Below, in pieces: positions 35,156 to 46,873 of a DNA stretch of 64,000 nucleotides. Below the pieces are notes generated by a model that saw nothing but the letters and a program-made list of their open reading frames with translations, was not told the DNA's origin and did not search any database. The translations under genes and the position numbers were made by a program. How positions within the stretch are numbered: the first letter of the stretch is position 1; every line of letters begins with the position of its first letter. The stretch lies in contig NW_006763133.1 of assembly GCF_000264905.1 (NCBI RefSeq), positions 3,295,152 to 3,359,151 of the forward strand, read 5' to 3'. The stretch comes from Stereum hirsutum FP-91666 SS1. Taxonomy: Eukaryota > Basidiomycota > Agaricomycetes > Russulales > Stereaceae.

Positions 35156-38100
35156 CTAGGTTGCCCTCGGCTCTGGAATCTTGACCATGTTCTGAGCACC
35201 AGCCAGCGCCCAGGGAGCGCCGAAATATTCCTTGAAAGCCCAACTCTTGGTTACGGCCAGAGGGCCGAAGGCGTCGTTCGAGAGTGCCTCTTCGCACTCC
35301 CTGAACTGCTTGGGAGTCTCCTCAGGCCCCGCGATGGCAATGACGTAGATATCGTTCGGAATTTTCGCTTCGTCCTCGGCAGATAGTGGGACCAGAGGCT
35401 CGTAGTCTCCGTGCTTTGCCAGTCGCATCTTCTCGAAGATCTCCATGATCGCGGGGCCTTCCTGAGTCGAAAGTTTCCAGTCCGGTTCTCCCTGCAGAAT
35501 TGAGAACGCAAAGCGGCCAGTTAGGAAAATGGATATAAAACTCGAAAATTCAGACGGAAAGAGGAACAAACGTACCGGTTTGTTGCAGCGAGACATGTAG
35601 GTCCATTCCGGGTTAAGAGAGCGATAGGCCTCCCAGAAAGTCAGCGACCTGATGCTACCGTTCTCCCCAGTAGTAAACTTGGCCTGCACACGGATCCTGA
35701 TAATCTTCGAAGAACCCCTGGGTCTGACAAAGAGTTCCACGTCGATGTGGTTGTTCGGGTCGGGGAAATAGAACGCGGCTCCTCCACCACGTTCAAGGGT
35801 CTCCTTCAAATCTGGGGCCTTGTTGGCTCTGAACCCGAGGAGGCTACTACTAGGACCACTACCCCACCCAGCCGAGGACGCGATATACTCGCCATCAACC
35901 TTGTAAATGGCGACGAGCTCACATTCGAGTTTCTCCAGATGTTTGTATTTCTCGTGAAACAGGAGAAGATCGCCCAACTTGCGGAATTGGCCGCCGAACA
36001 TCAGCGCGATGATGACCAAGATCTGAAGTTCGTACGATCGTCCTTGCGAACAGGCTTCGGGCGCCCAGCGCGTGGAGTCGGCCACGGCCTTGATCAACTC
36101 GTCCTTGCAATGGATCATAAGAGAAAAAATCACCAGCGGCTCGTCGATGGAAACGACGAAGGCCTTTTGTCCATCGGCGCCGCTCGACTTGTGAGTACTG
36201 TTCTTGTCTTTGCCCCCGTCATAATGAATATTGTTCTCGTCTTTGCTCCCGTCGTAAGTCTTTTCGCAGCGTACATGCCCTATACTAGCCTTGACGAGCT
36301 TCAGCTCCTTGTCAGTGATGGTGGACAGGGTCCCGGTGGTGAGGTAGCGTGCGACCATGTGGATAACCGTCGTCTTGACGTCTAGAGCAAGACAAACAGT
36401 CAGTTCAATGCAAATATAATGGTGTAGCGTAATCGAAATACGAACCAGCGGGCAAGGAGTCGTACTCCTTCCAGACGATCATCGGTCTGATCTCGTCGGC
36501 GAGCTTGATCGCTTCGTCTTCGAGGCATGCCTCTTCGCGCTCAATCTTACCTCCATCCGTACACACATAGCCATCAGTTAGACGCAGAGCATACAGAGTG
36601 AAAAGTCGATGAGGAGATTCGGTATCGGATCGAAGCACTAGCTCGATGAAGCACGCAGTCACTCGATACCTGGATGATTGGGGAAATATTGATTAAGAAG
36701 AATTATGTGCGACTGCAGAGCAAACTATGAAGACTCACCGGCCGGGAAACAAGTCCAGCATCCGCTGGACAAGCCGTTCGAAGGACTTTTCCGGTATTTT
36801 GCGCTTTTTAGCCCAAGGCCCGAGATGCTTGACTATATACTTCCGTTGCTCTTCCTTGTCGTAGAAACCATCTGGAATATAGACCACCTTCAGGCCGGTA
36901 CCCAAGCGAGCGGTCGTGGACTGCACGGAGTCTATGATTTGGTCCTCAGATAGGCTGATTCCGGAGATGACGATACGATCGAATAGGCCGAGGTTCTTGA
37001 ATGCCGCAAGCATCTCAGGCAAGAGTGAACTAGGACGACCAGGGTCATCACGAGAGCGAAAATGAGAGGTGTACAACAGTGCGCCGAACTGAGCCTCGTC
37101 AAGGATCAGGTAGAAGATCTCCATGTATTGTCGGAAGCGGGATTGCAGCCGACGAACTTTCTCTCGAGCTAGCCTCCAAATCGTAGATGGACAAGCATCT
37201 TGAAGGTCCTCTTCCAAGTACTCGCAGATATCCTGGTAGAGATCGGGAGAGTCCTTGTATGATAGTTGGGGATGAAATTCAAACAAAGCCCACTGCATCT
37301 TCCAAGTCTCAACAGACACATCCTTTGGTTTGCAGCCCAGGAATTCTTCGAGAACAGAAAGCCGACACAGGACCGAAGTCGCGACGAAAGTTTGCACAAG
37401 TTTCCGATTCTCGTCGAGTTGCGCTGGGTCGCCAGATATGGGGGCGAACTTGGACCTGTATGCGAGAGAGTTCAGCATGCCGGAAACTCTCCGAAAGCCA
37501 TGATCGGTGGGGTCCTTTCCGAGTTCGGAGGGCTGAAAGGAAAAACCTAAACCAAGAGAGTTTCCAAGGAGGCGTGCACATGTCTGAGACTTTCCGGTCC
37601 CCGAAGCTCCAGAGAGCAGACTTTGAGAATGTCAGTGCGTTTCGATAACCGAACAAAGAAGGACACGTACGAGACTGGGGCCGAAAATTTGCTCTTAGCT
37701 AAGAGATCGTTCGTCTCCTTGTCCGAATCTATAAAATCACGCGCAAAGACCGAACTCATATCCCCCCCAGGCTCAAAGCGTTCGGACGGCAGTCTTCCGG
37801 ACTTTAGGCCATCAAAGAAGGAGCTGTACTTCTTCATACCATCAGCGAGAGCTTGCTTGACCTCCTTCGGGCCTAGTTTTTCGGGAGTGTCTGCGCCGGG
37901 GTCAATTCAGAATTGGCATCAAGTGAACTTCGTGGATGACATGACTCACAGGGTGTTTCTCTAGCTTGCTGTGGCCTAGGAGGTGTTGTCTTGACTTGGT
38001 CGAAAGACGGCGCAGGGGCTAAAGTGAAGAGTGTCATGTTCTTGATTCATGTGAAGCAATAATGTGAACGTACGATCTTCCGGTGTCGCACGCATAGTGG

Positions 38101-39455
38101 GTCTATCCAAAGTAGCTTGCGTGGTTCCCTGGACGGGTGGCGGGGGCGGGGGTTTTTTCTTGGGTGCAGCTGCACCAGTGTCAAGTTAGAATTGGCATCA
38201 AGTGGATGTGAATAACATGACTCACCTGGTATTTTGCGGTGCACCGTGCCTTGATTCTCGGGTGTACCTGCACCGGTGTCAAGTTAGAATTGGCATTGAG
38301 TGGACGTGAATGACATGACTCACGGGGTGTTTCGCCAATGTGCTGCACATAGGATTCACCAGATGAGCGTGAATGATGTGGTCCAGAGGGCGTTGCCATA
38401 ACTTGCTCGAAAGACGGTGCAGGGGCTAAAGTGACGAGTGTCAGCTTCTTGATACATTTGACGCAATAAGGGGAACATACAATCGTCCGGTGTTGCACCC
38501 AAGGTGGGTAGGGCTTTCCACGCTTCTATAATTTCAAGTCAGTCCTAGCCTTGTCATTAGTAGATCGGGAAAAAAACTCGCCATGATTGACAATCCCATA
38601 GAAGTAAGAAGCCACAATATCCATCGGGAGAGAGTTCTTCAAATGATGCCGAAAGGATTGGACCAGATCATGCAACGTTTTGTGTTTGTTCAACACAGCC
38701 CTGGCACTAGCTTCGTTCACTGTATGGTGTATCCCCAGAGCGACCAGAAGCCTGTGAGGAGTCAGCCCTGCCAGATTCAACGGCGGCACCTCCCTGCTTG
38801 CAGCAGTTAATATCCCTTGACACTGCCTCGAGTACCCTGCCTTTTGCGTAGACGACAAGCTCCTCCAAAGAGACGAAGTATCTGGTGAAGCTTGCGCATG
38901 CGACCGAGTAGCATCCATAGAGGTCTCACGGTTACCATCGGGAGCGTCGATGCGAGAGTGATGTGCGTCCGATTCTTCCTCATCAGATGATTCGGGTATA
39001 GGGTAGAGTGCGTGTGAGGGGGAGGGGCAGGGGGAGTGAGAAGGCGAAGACGAAGGAGTAGGGAAATCCGGAAAAGCATGACGAAGACTCCGCTTGAACC
39101 AGAATGAGTTGTTGTCTGAGTCTTTGGTTGAGTCTTTGTTTGAGTCTTTGTCTGAGTCTTCGTTGAATGGTCCTTCTGAAGCAGCACGTGTAGGAATGGG
39201 TACGGGGACGACATAGGGTGGAACTGGGGCGACATGTGGAGGAACGGGTGCGACATAGGGAGGACTTGAGTCGTTCATAGAGGGTCCTTCTGAAGCAGCA
39301 TGCGGAGGAACGGGTACGGGGGCAACATAGGGAGGACTTGAGACAGGGTTCCTCTGAAGCAGCACGCCGAGGAACTTGGGGGCGATATGGCGAGGACGAT
39401 TTGATACCTGTTCGGAAGGGGGTAGATGGTCTGCTGTCCGCTTTCCTGTAGACAT
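35156..39455 (-). CDS. Crinkler-type P-loop NTPase with repetitive N terminus
   Basis: Eleven exons: 39455..38582, 38525..38481, 38425..38324, 38267..38226, 38169..38074, 38018..37950, 37890..37671, 37620..36739, 36669..36446, 36381..35576, 35491..35156, 1231 residues in frame. Residues 1-290 are Pro/Ser-rich and low complexity, ending in a small helical region. Five short exons then encode Pro-rich linkers of the type APAPSF. The NTPase core has Walker A GASGTGKS (about 485-492) and Walker B FYLILDEAQ (about 655-660), with the sensor-like strand DRIVISGIS. The C-terminal third has DVELFVRP and IRVQAKF, the Asp/Glu-x-Lys spacing of a PD-(D/E)XK nuclease fold (about 1063-1087). NTPase plus nuclease modules are known from Crinkler-like proteins expanded in basidiomycetes. 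The nuclease call is an inference. The first intron has a GC donor. Confidence 0.72.
37891..38500 (-). repeat. Duplicated exon-intron block in the NTPase gene
   Basis: Sequence 37993-38090 recurs at 38402-38497 (exon encoding PAPSF plus its upstream intron). An intron of about 55 bases, gtgagtcatgt...ccaattctaacttgacac (- strand), occurs three times, ending near 37891, 38170 and 38268. The copies are close to identical, indicating recent tandem duplication. Confidence 0.85.
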
Positions 39456-39832
39456 GGCGTGTTCGAAGAATCGAAGGACAGAGAGCAGGGTCGGGACTAC
39501 AGAGTCAAGAAAGTTACGAGGGGAAGGCCGGGGTTGATGGTGGAAGAGAGGAGAGAGGCGAGAAATCAAGAGCAGGCGACACGAGAACTTTGAACGGCCG
39601 ACGTTGGGTTTGCGGATCGTTCCGCGTCTGTGTCGTCTTCAATAAAGCAAGCGAGGAAGATAACGGTCGAGCCTGACACATAACGTGACCTTTGGACACG
39701 GTGGCACCATGGAAAAGCGGGGCGCAGCGGCCGAGAGCGGCCGACGCGCTCGCGTCATGCCACGTGCCCGGTTCCTTTCACCTCGACTACCGCATACCTC
39801 CTTTCACGCTTGGACAATCCAGTCAATGCACA
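39456..39832. promoter_or_regulatory. Divergent promoter, NTPase / 93-residue repeat protein
   Basis: 377 bases between two outward-facing start codons. The two genes lie in the same accessory block, so co-regulation is possible. No specific motif was identified. Confidence 0.4.
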
Positions 39833-42372
39833 ATGTACCCACTTCAAGCCATACAGAATTGCGCAGAAAGGAAACGTCGGCGCAAAGATGTCGATAGCCC
39901 AGACGAACCGCCAGCAAAGCGGCATCACCAGCGACATCTGACATCCACACCATCGAAGCGTGAGGTGCGTCTCTCGACGAAGCCAGCCCTCTCGACTCAG
40001 AGACGCTATTCTCTGAGGACTACCGCAGAGCGTGCACGAAGGAATGTCACACAAAATTTAGCTCATATCCCAGTTGCGCCGGTTCCCCTTCCCATTCCAA
40101 CCCCAGTTCCCGCCCCAATCCTTCCGACTACCCGCGTCCCCACCAAACGTCCACGCAACGCTCTGGAAGCCGATATCTGTGAAGAGCCACCGGCAAAGCG
40201 TCACCATCAGCGACATCTGACATCTCCACCATCGAAGCGTAAGGCGCGTCTCTCGACGAAGCCAGCCCTCTCGACTCAGGGACGCTATTCTCTTAGGACT
40301 ACCGCAGAGCGGGCACGAAGGAATGTCACACAAAATCTAGCTCATATCCCAGTTACAGCGGCTCCCCTTCCCATTCCAACCCCAGCTCCCGCCCCAATCC
40401 TTCCGACAACTCGCATCCCTAGCAAACGTCCACGCAACGCTCTGGAAGCCGATATCTGTGAAGAGCCACCGGCAAAACGTCACCACCAGCGACATCTCAC
40501 ATCTGCACCACCGAAACGCAAGACTCGTTCATCGACGCGAACAACCGTCCCTCCCCAGAGCCGTTACTCACTCAGGACCACCGCGGATCGCGTTCGAAGG
40601 AACACTGCAGCAACTTTGGCTCACAATCCGACTGTCGTACCTCCCATTCCTGCTTCAACCCCAGCTCACGGCCCAATCGCTTCTCTGCCTCCTGTTCTCG
40701 TCAAACGTCGACGCCTCACTGTCGACGACGATTTCGACGTCGATGTCTCCGAAGAACCCCATGCAAAGCGTTATCGTCTGGCACCGTCACCTTCGAAACA
40801 CGCGAGCGATTCGTCACCTGAGCCAGCCATTGCCATTCAGAGCCGTTACTTTCTTAGGATGACTGCGGATCGCATTCGAAGGAACATCGCAGCAACCCCT
40901 CCTCACATTCCAGCTGCCTCCCCTCGCCTTCCCGTACAACTCCCCCCTCGCGGATCAACGCCTACCCCGGAATTCGTCACGATTCCTGCCTCAACTTTTG
41001 TCGACGCTCCGGTTCCTCCTTCAGCTCGCACCTCCGATCGCGTCCAAGCTCGCCGTATCCCCATCCAAGTTTCTAATACCGCCGCAACTCCCCTTCCTCT
41101 TCATCCGTTGGCTAATATTCCCACTCGTCCTCCAGTTGACATCTCGGCTACCAGTGCTACCTCAGGACACACACATGTTCCCTGGGAAGAAATTCCTGAA
41201 CGCGAACGAACTCGTCTGTTGGCAATGTGGGATAACATAATCATTCGGATATGGGGCAGTCACTCCATGTTCGACCTGGGAGGCCTTGAAACCTACGCCC
41301 AAGCGATGGGTTTATCGTCTTGCGATAAGCCCGATGATCTCATCACGCAAGCCGTGCTCGTCAAATATCCAGAGCTCATGGACATCTTCTGGGAACTTCA
41401 GGATGACTTTACCAAACTCTATTCATATTGTAACCATCGTGAGTGCAGCTGTTCATCATCCCTTATCCTTGTACTTACCGGGATTCCCAGCCGCATTCTT
41501 TAATGCTCTCGATGCACCGATTGACGCGGCATTAGCTGAAGTAGAGCCTCTGTTCAATCGCTATCGTTTATCTTATTTCTATGATCACTTCAATCCTCTC
41601 TCAGTCAGTAATCTTGCGATGCCCTGGGGGGACAGGTGGGGACGTGTGGCAGACACCTTTGAGGACCGACAGTGCGTTGATCTTTCAAATATATCTTGTA
41701 ACCCTAACTGATCCATTTGTAATCCTTGGTAGACCTTATAAGACCGTAGAACCCAAACCACAGACATTAGAACTCTTAACAGGTATCAGCACACACTGGG
41801 GTTTCTATTTCACATATTCGCCAAATAAAACAATGGAAGAAGTTTTCAAGAGTAATTTGTCCCAAGACCTCCTCCTCGCCACCCAAGAGCTCGGTGCTAC
41901 CGTCGACACTGCGACACTCAGCCCTGAAGCCATATCGCGTCGTACCGCTGCGGCGGAGCGCTGCTTCTACGCCCTCTATCTCACCCGCATCATCGTACTT
42001 TCCAGATTTTTGGAATTTCTTCCTAAAGACGTAGATGATGGCTATCACAGTGCATGTTGGGCCGTCTTTCAACAGAACCCACCTCGGACATCGGAGGGTG
42101 ATGATGTTTTCTCCATGGTCTACCGACATGTCGCGAGGGCTCGAGGTTCCATTGCAGAACTAAAGCGGACGGCTGAAACCCGTTTCGACACTTTGGTTGA
42201 GAGGAGCCCGGGCTTGTTCTTCGAGCTACATGAATGGGGCCGCTACCCTCCGGACTTTCCATTCTACCTTGCAATCGACGAAGTCGAAGCCCCCAATTTG
42301 TTGAGCGGTCGTCGTCCGGGCTATTCACGGTTTGGCGTCAGTGCCTTGTTTTATGGATTCGATACTCCGTGA
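39833..42372 (+). CDS. Protein with four ~93-residue N-terminal repeats, unknown function
   Basis: Exons 39833..41438, 41491..41671, 41733..42372, 808 residues in frame. The N-terminal half holds three near-identical 279-bp repeats plus a diverged fourth. Each contains EPPAKRHHQRHL, then RYSLRTTAERARRN, then a Pro-rich stretch ending RPRNALEADIC. These are basic, disordered and likely nuclear or nucleic-acid binding (inference). The C-terminal half is a globular region without known signature (for example WEEIPERERTRLLAMWDNII, PAFFNALDAPIDAALAEVE, GRYPPDFPFYLAIDE). The ATG chosen is the first in the frame after stops upstream. Likely an Agaricomycete-specific family. Confidence 0.62.
39902..40860 (+). 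repeat. Tandem 279-bp coding repeats (3 plus 1 diverged)
   Basis: The block beginning with the codons for EPPAKRHHQRH starts near 39902, 40181 and 40460 (spacing exactly 279 bases), with a diverged fourth near 40750 (spacing about 291). The first three are nearly identical at DNA level. Confidence 0.9.
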
Positions 42373-44127
42373 GGCCTTTCTCATATTGTGTGCGTATCTT
42401 CCTTCATCCTCCGTCCCGTGTCTTTCGCCTATTCTGACCCCGTCATTGTCTCGTTGTTAGTTGTCGCTATACACAGCCTCGAGTTCGACTTCATCGGATG
42501 TACCTGGCCTCTACGTCTCCCGGGCCCCGCCTCGGTAAACGATACCGCAAGAGCCGCTTGCAGCCCTGAGACACAACCGCCCTCCGTAGTCCTCTCATGC
42601 TCAGCCTTGTTGCCCACCTCCTGGGCGACGATCCCGCACCGCAGCCTGCGTGCACCACTTTAGGTCAATGGCCACGAGGTCTCAAGCGTTCCCAGCCGAT
42701 GGACATCTCAAGACCCACGCCCCAACCCAGACCATCACCATCTCGAACAGGCCTGTGTTGCGTCTACACAGGTCGCCATCTTCGTGGATCAGGCGGTGTT
42801 GGGGAGCGTTCTTCGCTCAGACAATCAGTATGATTTGCCCATACAGATCTCACATCGTGCGGTCGGTTCCTTCTCTTGCGTCCTGCGACCCCGTCAACCA
42901 GCTCGCCGATTTCTTTCGCTTTTGCAGTAGGACTAAAGTTCACTGCTCCCCTTTAATTCCTCTCCTCGTACCAGATGCACGACCATGTCCTGGCACAGGC
43001 CATCTACATCGATCGGCTGTGTCCAGCACGTTACCTATTCACGCCTGTGGTCTACGTATCCGTACTGGTGAATCTTTCTACCCTTTTTTTTCTTGTGCTT
43101 TGCTCCTGCTCTCGTTTCGCGACTCTTCTTTTCTTTGACCATGTCCTGGCACAGTCCATCTACAGCGATCGGCTGCTGTCCAGCGTGTTGCATTTTCAAC
43201 ACCTGTGGTCAATGTCCGTGTATTGTCGCATCACCCGCCTTCTCATCTCTTTGTTTCATTTTCGTGGTTCGTTTCTTCTCGTCTTTTTTTTTTTATCTGC
43301 ATTCACATTCTTTCGGAGTACTTTGTTATTACCATATCCTGGCGCAGTCCATCTACAGCGATCGGCTGACGTCCAGCGTGTTGTCCTTTCATCACCTGTG
43401 GTCAATGTACCTGTACTACTCACCTGCTCCCCTTTCTTGTCTCGTTCTCTCTCATGCTCTGTTTCTATTTTCGTGATTCATTTTTTTTGCTACCGTTCCG
43501 CATTCAATTATTTCCTGTATCGATGTCGGATCCCTGTATTATCACGTCCTGGCGCAGTCCATCTACAACGATTGGCTGACGTCCAGTGTGATATCCTTTC
43601 AACGCATGTAATTTGAGTACCTATATTCATACATCCGTCCTCGAGTCCTCATTTCTTCTACTCTTCCTTGCTTTTGTTTCGGGAATGCACACCTACAAGA
43701 CTTGTAATTCATCCTACCGCCCGTGCGGTCCCTCTGTTCCTTTGCTCTCGGGCTCAGGCTGTCCGCTGTACCTCCCTGTCCGTAGGCATTGATCGAACAC
43801 ACGCCGAAGCTTCTGCTACTGTTTGGAGACAGTAGATCCCTCCGGGAATTGTACGCATCTGTTATCGTTATGCACTCCCTGAGAACGACAACGCCTCTCA
43901 CGACGTCATCGACACGACGTGTGAACTGGGTCCACAAACGCAGACAAAGCCCCAACTCTAGCAGGGCAGACAACCGGAAGCGATCTTTGAGACGCTGTCC
44001 ACGACGAACTGAGTACACCAGAGAAACGACCCGGCTCTCCCTCGGGGGTCAGTGCATGTAGAGGGCTTGACATGCGCACGTACAGTCACAGGCCACATCG
44101 GTGCAGCTCGAATGCATGCCGGAAGAC
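42373..44127. other. Non-coding accessory stretch with degenerate repeats
   Basis: No gene supported. Holds the four-copy repeat at 42983-43620 and C/T-rich DNA. A 139-codon frame at 43599-44018 (-) lacks any signature. Confidence 0.5.
42983..43620 (+). repeat. Four-copy ~200-bp degenerate tandem repeat
   Basis: A ~75-base core beginning ccatgtcctggcacag and continuing ccatctacagcgatcggctg recurs at 42983, 43139, 43332 and 43541 (spacings 156, 193, 209). T-rich spacers differ in length. The reading frame is not kept between copies, which argues against a protein repeat. Confidence 0.85.
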
Positions 44128-45252
44128 TCATGCTCTCCGAAGGCGATCGAGCGAAGAGAGTTTCCAGGCCGGAATGTCGTCTATGCTGGAGATAAATTTG
44201 TTGTACAGGTCTCCGAATAGGATCGTTGAATCCTCAGAGCCCTTTGTGCGCCGATAGCGATAATGCACCACAAGCGCGAAGCGACAAGCGACCGTGATGG
44301 ACTTAGGGCCTGTAGAGGAAGACACTTCATGAAGACGACGAGACAAGGTAAACCTGTCCATGCCCTCGACACGTCCAGGTTCTTATCTTACACCTATCGG
44401 GTTCGCGACCACTCGCTGATGCACATTCGAGTAAAGACTTACAGCATGATCGAGATCGACCATAGATCCAAACTCTAGAAAGTGCTCGAGAAAGGCCCCT
44501 GCCAGTTTGTGGGATAACCAAAGCCGACGGTCGTCCTCAGGAGCAAACAACTCCCTTCCCTTACGGAAGTGGAAAGCGGACACCTCGACGTACTGATCGG
44601 CGTCGCCGAGCACTTTTAAGACACCGGCGAGCGTGACGCCTTTGGCGTATAGCTGAAACATAGGGTTTTGTTTCGGCATCGGAGCCTAGTATCGAGGTGT
44701 TTAGTAGCCTGAGGACTTTCGAAGAGCGTACGTCCAGACTCAGAGGCTCCAGGAAGAAACGCAGGCGTACGTGTTGACGACCTGCCCGAACTTGTTGAAG
44801 GGAAAAGGCAGCCTCCGTTGCGGAGGTTGATCGTCCAAGGGGCTCGATAGCGACGGCGACATTTGACGACTCAAGTTGAATTTCGGACGGCTTGAGCATG
44901 CGCGACGGAAAGCGCAACGGGCAGACTTGCGCCCGGCCTCGGTGAAGAAAGTCGAAGACTTGTTGATGCCTATATATATATCATTATCAGTGTGGTGCGG
45001 AGGGACATAGAAGGCAGACACGTACCCTTTGCCACAGATATCCGTCGCAATGATGGCTTCTCTCGTTGATGCGTGGTCGTCGCTGCCAATAAGCCAGTGT
45101 ATGACCCACTGAGAGGGAAGAATAATGTCAGTTATCATCGGCAGCAACGACTCATTGCTACGACTTACTAGTGAAAGGCGACGCGTGAAATCACTTGAAG
45201 TACAGGGACTAAGACTATCTCGAGCAGTCCTGAGCACGATGGCTTGAGACAA
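44128..45252 (-). pseudogene. Possible remnant of a TPR-type (CHAT-like) gene
   Basis: Several - strand segments in different frames look protein-like: SNVAVAIEPLGRSTS and RAGRQHVRLRFFLEPL (44561-44917), then FHFRKGRELFAPEDDRRLWL and VDLDHAVSLYSNVHQRV (44383-44679). The last resembles a tetratricopeptide helix of the DLDxAI type. Introns could join the pieces (for example a donor at gtgtaag near 44400), but no continuation with further TPR units was found, so it appears broken. Assignment is weak. Confidence 0.3.
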
Positions 45253-46043
45253 AGAGTCTAGAAGATAACAAACGGGGAAGTATGATGGTTAGTTATGTGA
45301 GCTTCGTTGCACTTGAACGAGCCAGTGGGCGCGCTCTGGCGTCACCCGGCTGAGAGCAAAGGTAAAGTTGAAAGGACATACCGGCAGCCTTTAAATATTT
45401 CATCATGAATTTACGGGGCCTTGAATCCTATCACAATACTGTGAGCCTTATGAACCGAAGTTAGACGAATAGTAAAGACGTACCGAAGATTCAACCACGA
45501 TGCTAGTTGATACAGCAACGGACACTGACCACTCGCGGGTCCTGAACACGCACGAATCAAGGGGCTCATGAACACAAGTGTAGTTCAACCTAAATGCCAA
45601 CAGGGTCCCCCTGTACCTTCATAGGAAGGCTAAATGGCACCCACTCTAGCGTCCCGCTCCGAGTGATGGATAACACGAGTGAACAAAACCCCGAGACAAG
45701 ACACGCATATCAAGGAGCGCGCAGCGGATATGTGTCGTGCGACACGACCATTCAGTTGCAAACGACGAACAGAGCAGACTGAGGTCTGATAGTCGAAGGT
45801 TGAAGGCTGAGAAGTTGGCGGGAGAGAGAAGGAGCAGAGACGAAGACCGAGACCATTATATACCGTTTGCACTGCTATTGTTACGGACCAAACAATAACA
45901 CGTCGAAACGTGCCGTGTCACGATCGGGTGGCACCGCACAAGACAAGACAAAAGACAAGGCACGCTTATACCAACTGATCACAAAGAGCATTCCGCTAGC
46001 GATCGAAGACCAAAGTGTCACATATCAAGCCTGTCGCTGTCAC
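45253..46043. other. Intergenic, no gene seen
   Basis: Short frames only. Confidence 0.45.
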
Positions 46044-46469
46044 CTATAGGTAAGCATTCCAGTACTCAAGGCGCGAAACCAAGTGCATTGTAAGAGCGAG
46101 AGGCTGTCTGCGCCGCATGACACGAGCCCACTCCGGTGAACCCAAGGTGATTTTCGTCCACATCAGTGGACATCCGATGGCCGCCTCTCGCCCTAAGTGG
46201 CAAACATGGGTACTAAATCGCAAGCCATGTCGGATAATATGTGTCTTCATCTTCGAGATCACAGTACAGGTACAGGTCATCGTTTTCCTTTCTGATTGCG
46301 GGGAAAAAGAGGAAGATCGATGTAAGAAGGAAAATGGGAAGGCGGGATACAGGGGCAAAGTCGTTTCGTGGCGTTTGATCTCGGCGATGCGTTTCTCTTC
46401 GTCTTGGCACTGTTCGATAATGTTGTCAATTAGAAAGACATTAGGCGAGACAGAAAGAGGGTCAGGCAT
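46044..46469 (-). pseudogene. Relic of an F-box gene, N-terminal fragment with frameshift
   Basis: One frame gives DFAPVSRLPIFLLTSIFLFFPA and another gives THVCHLGREAAIGCPLMWTKI. In the intact gene at 46874-48634 these are contiguous as APISRLPLCLLTAVFLFFPA ... THVCHFWRKVALDSALLWTNI. The change of frame between them and the lack of a C-terminal part mark a broken copy lying directly downstream of the intact gene. Confidence 0.55.
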
Positions 46470-46873
46470 GCGAAGTGGGCGTTGAGAGACTTCTTCGATA
46501 CGTTGTTGTAGTTGGTGAGAAAGAAAGAGATATTGGGTTAGCGTCTAGTCTTGATTCGTGACACACAGGAACAACGAGTGGCGTAAATTCGTAGCATCGG
46601 CGCCACAATTGACAAGGATTCTCCATTGCATGAAGCTCTTTTGAACTCTTGGCGCCTCGATCATCATGCTCTTGCTTCATTCCAACACGCCCCAGCCTTA
46701 TACATAATTCGTCTTCGGAATGTTTTTGAGTTTTATCAGCAAGAAAAGTCTAGTTACTGGGTCATAAAACAGAGAACACACCCGGCCACAAACGTCGCGT
46801 ACTTCCTCGTGCCCCAAGGACCAACACTACACCTAAATTGGCTCGACGACATTCAACTAAAATGCCTCTCCCT
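46470..46873. other. Intergenic, no gene seen
   Basis: Spacer between the F-box relic and the intact F-box gene. Confidence 0.4.

Noticed and set aside
35747..36385. 212-codon + strand frame opposite the NTPase
   Set aside because: Antisense shadow of a long coding exon with NTPase family motifs on the other strand.
42597..43616. Repeat protein in the four-copy repeat region
   Set aside because: The repeated core is read in different frames from copy to copy, so a coding repeat is unlikely.
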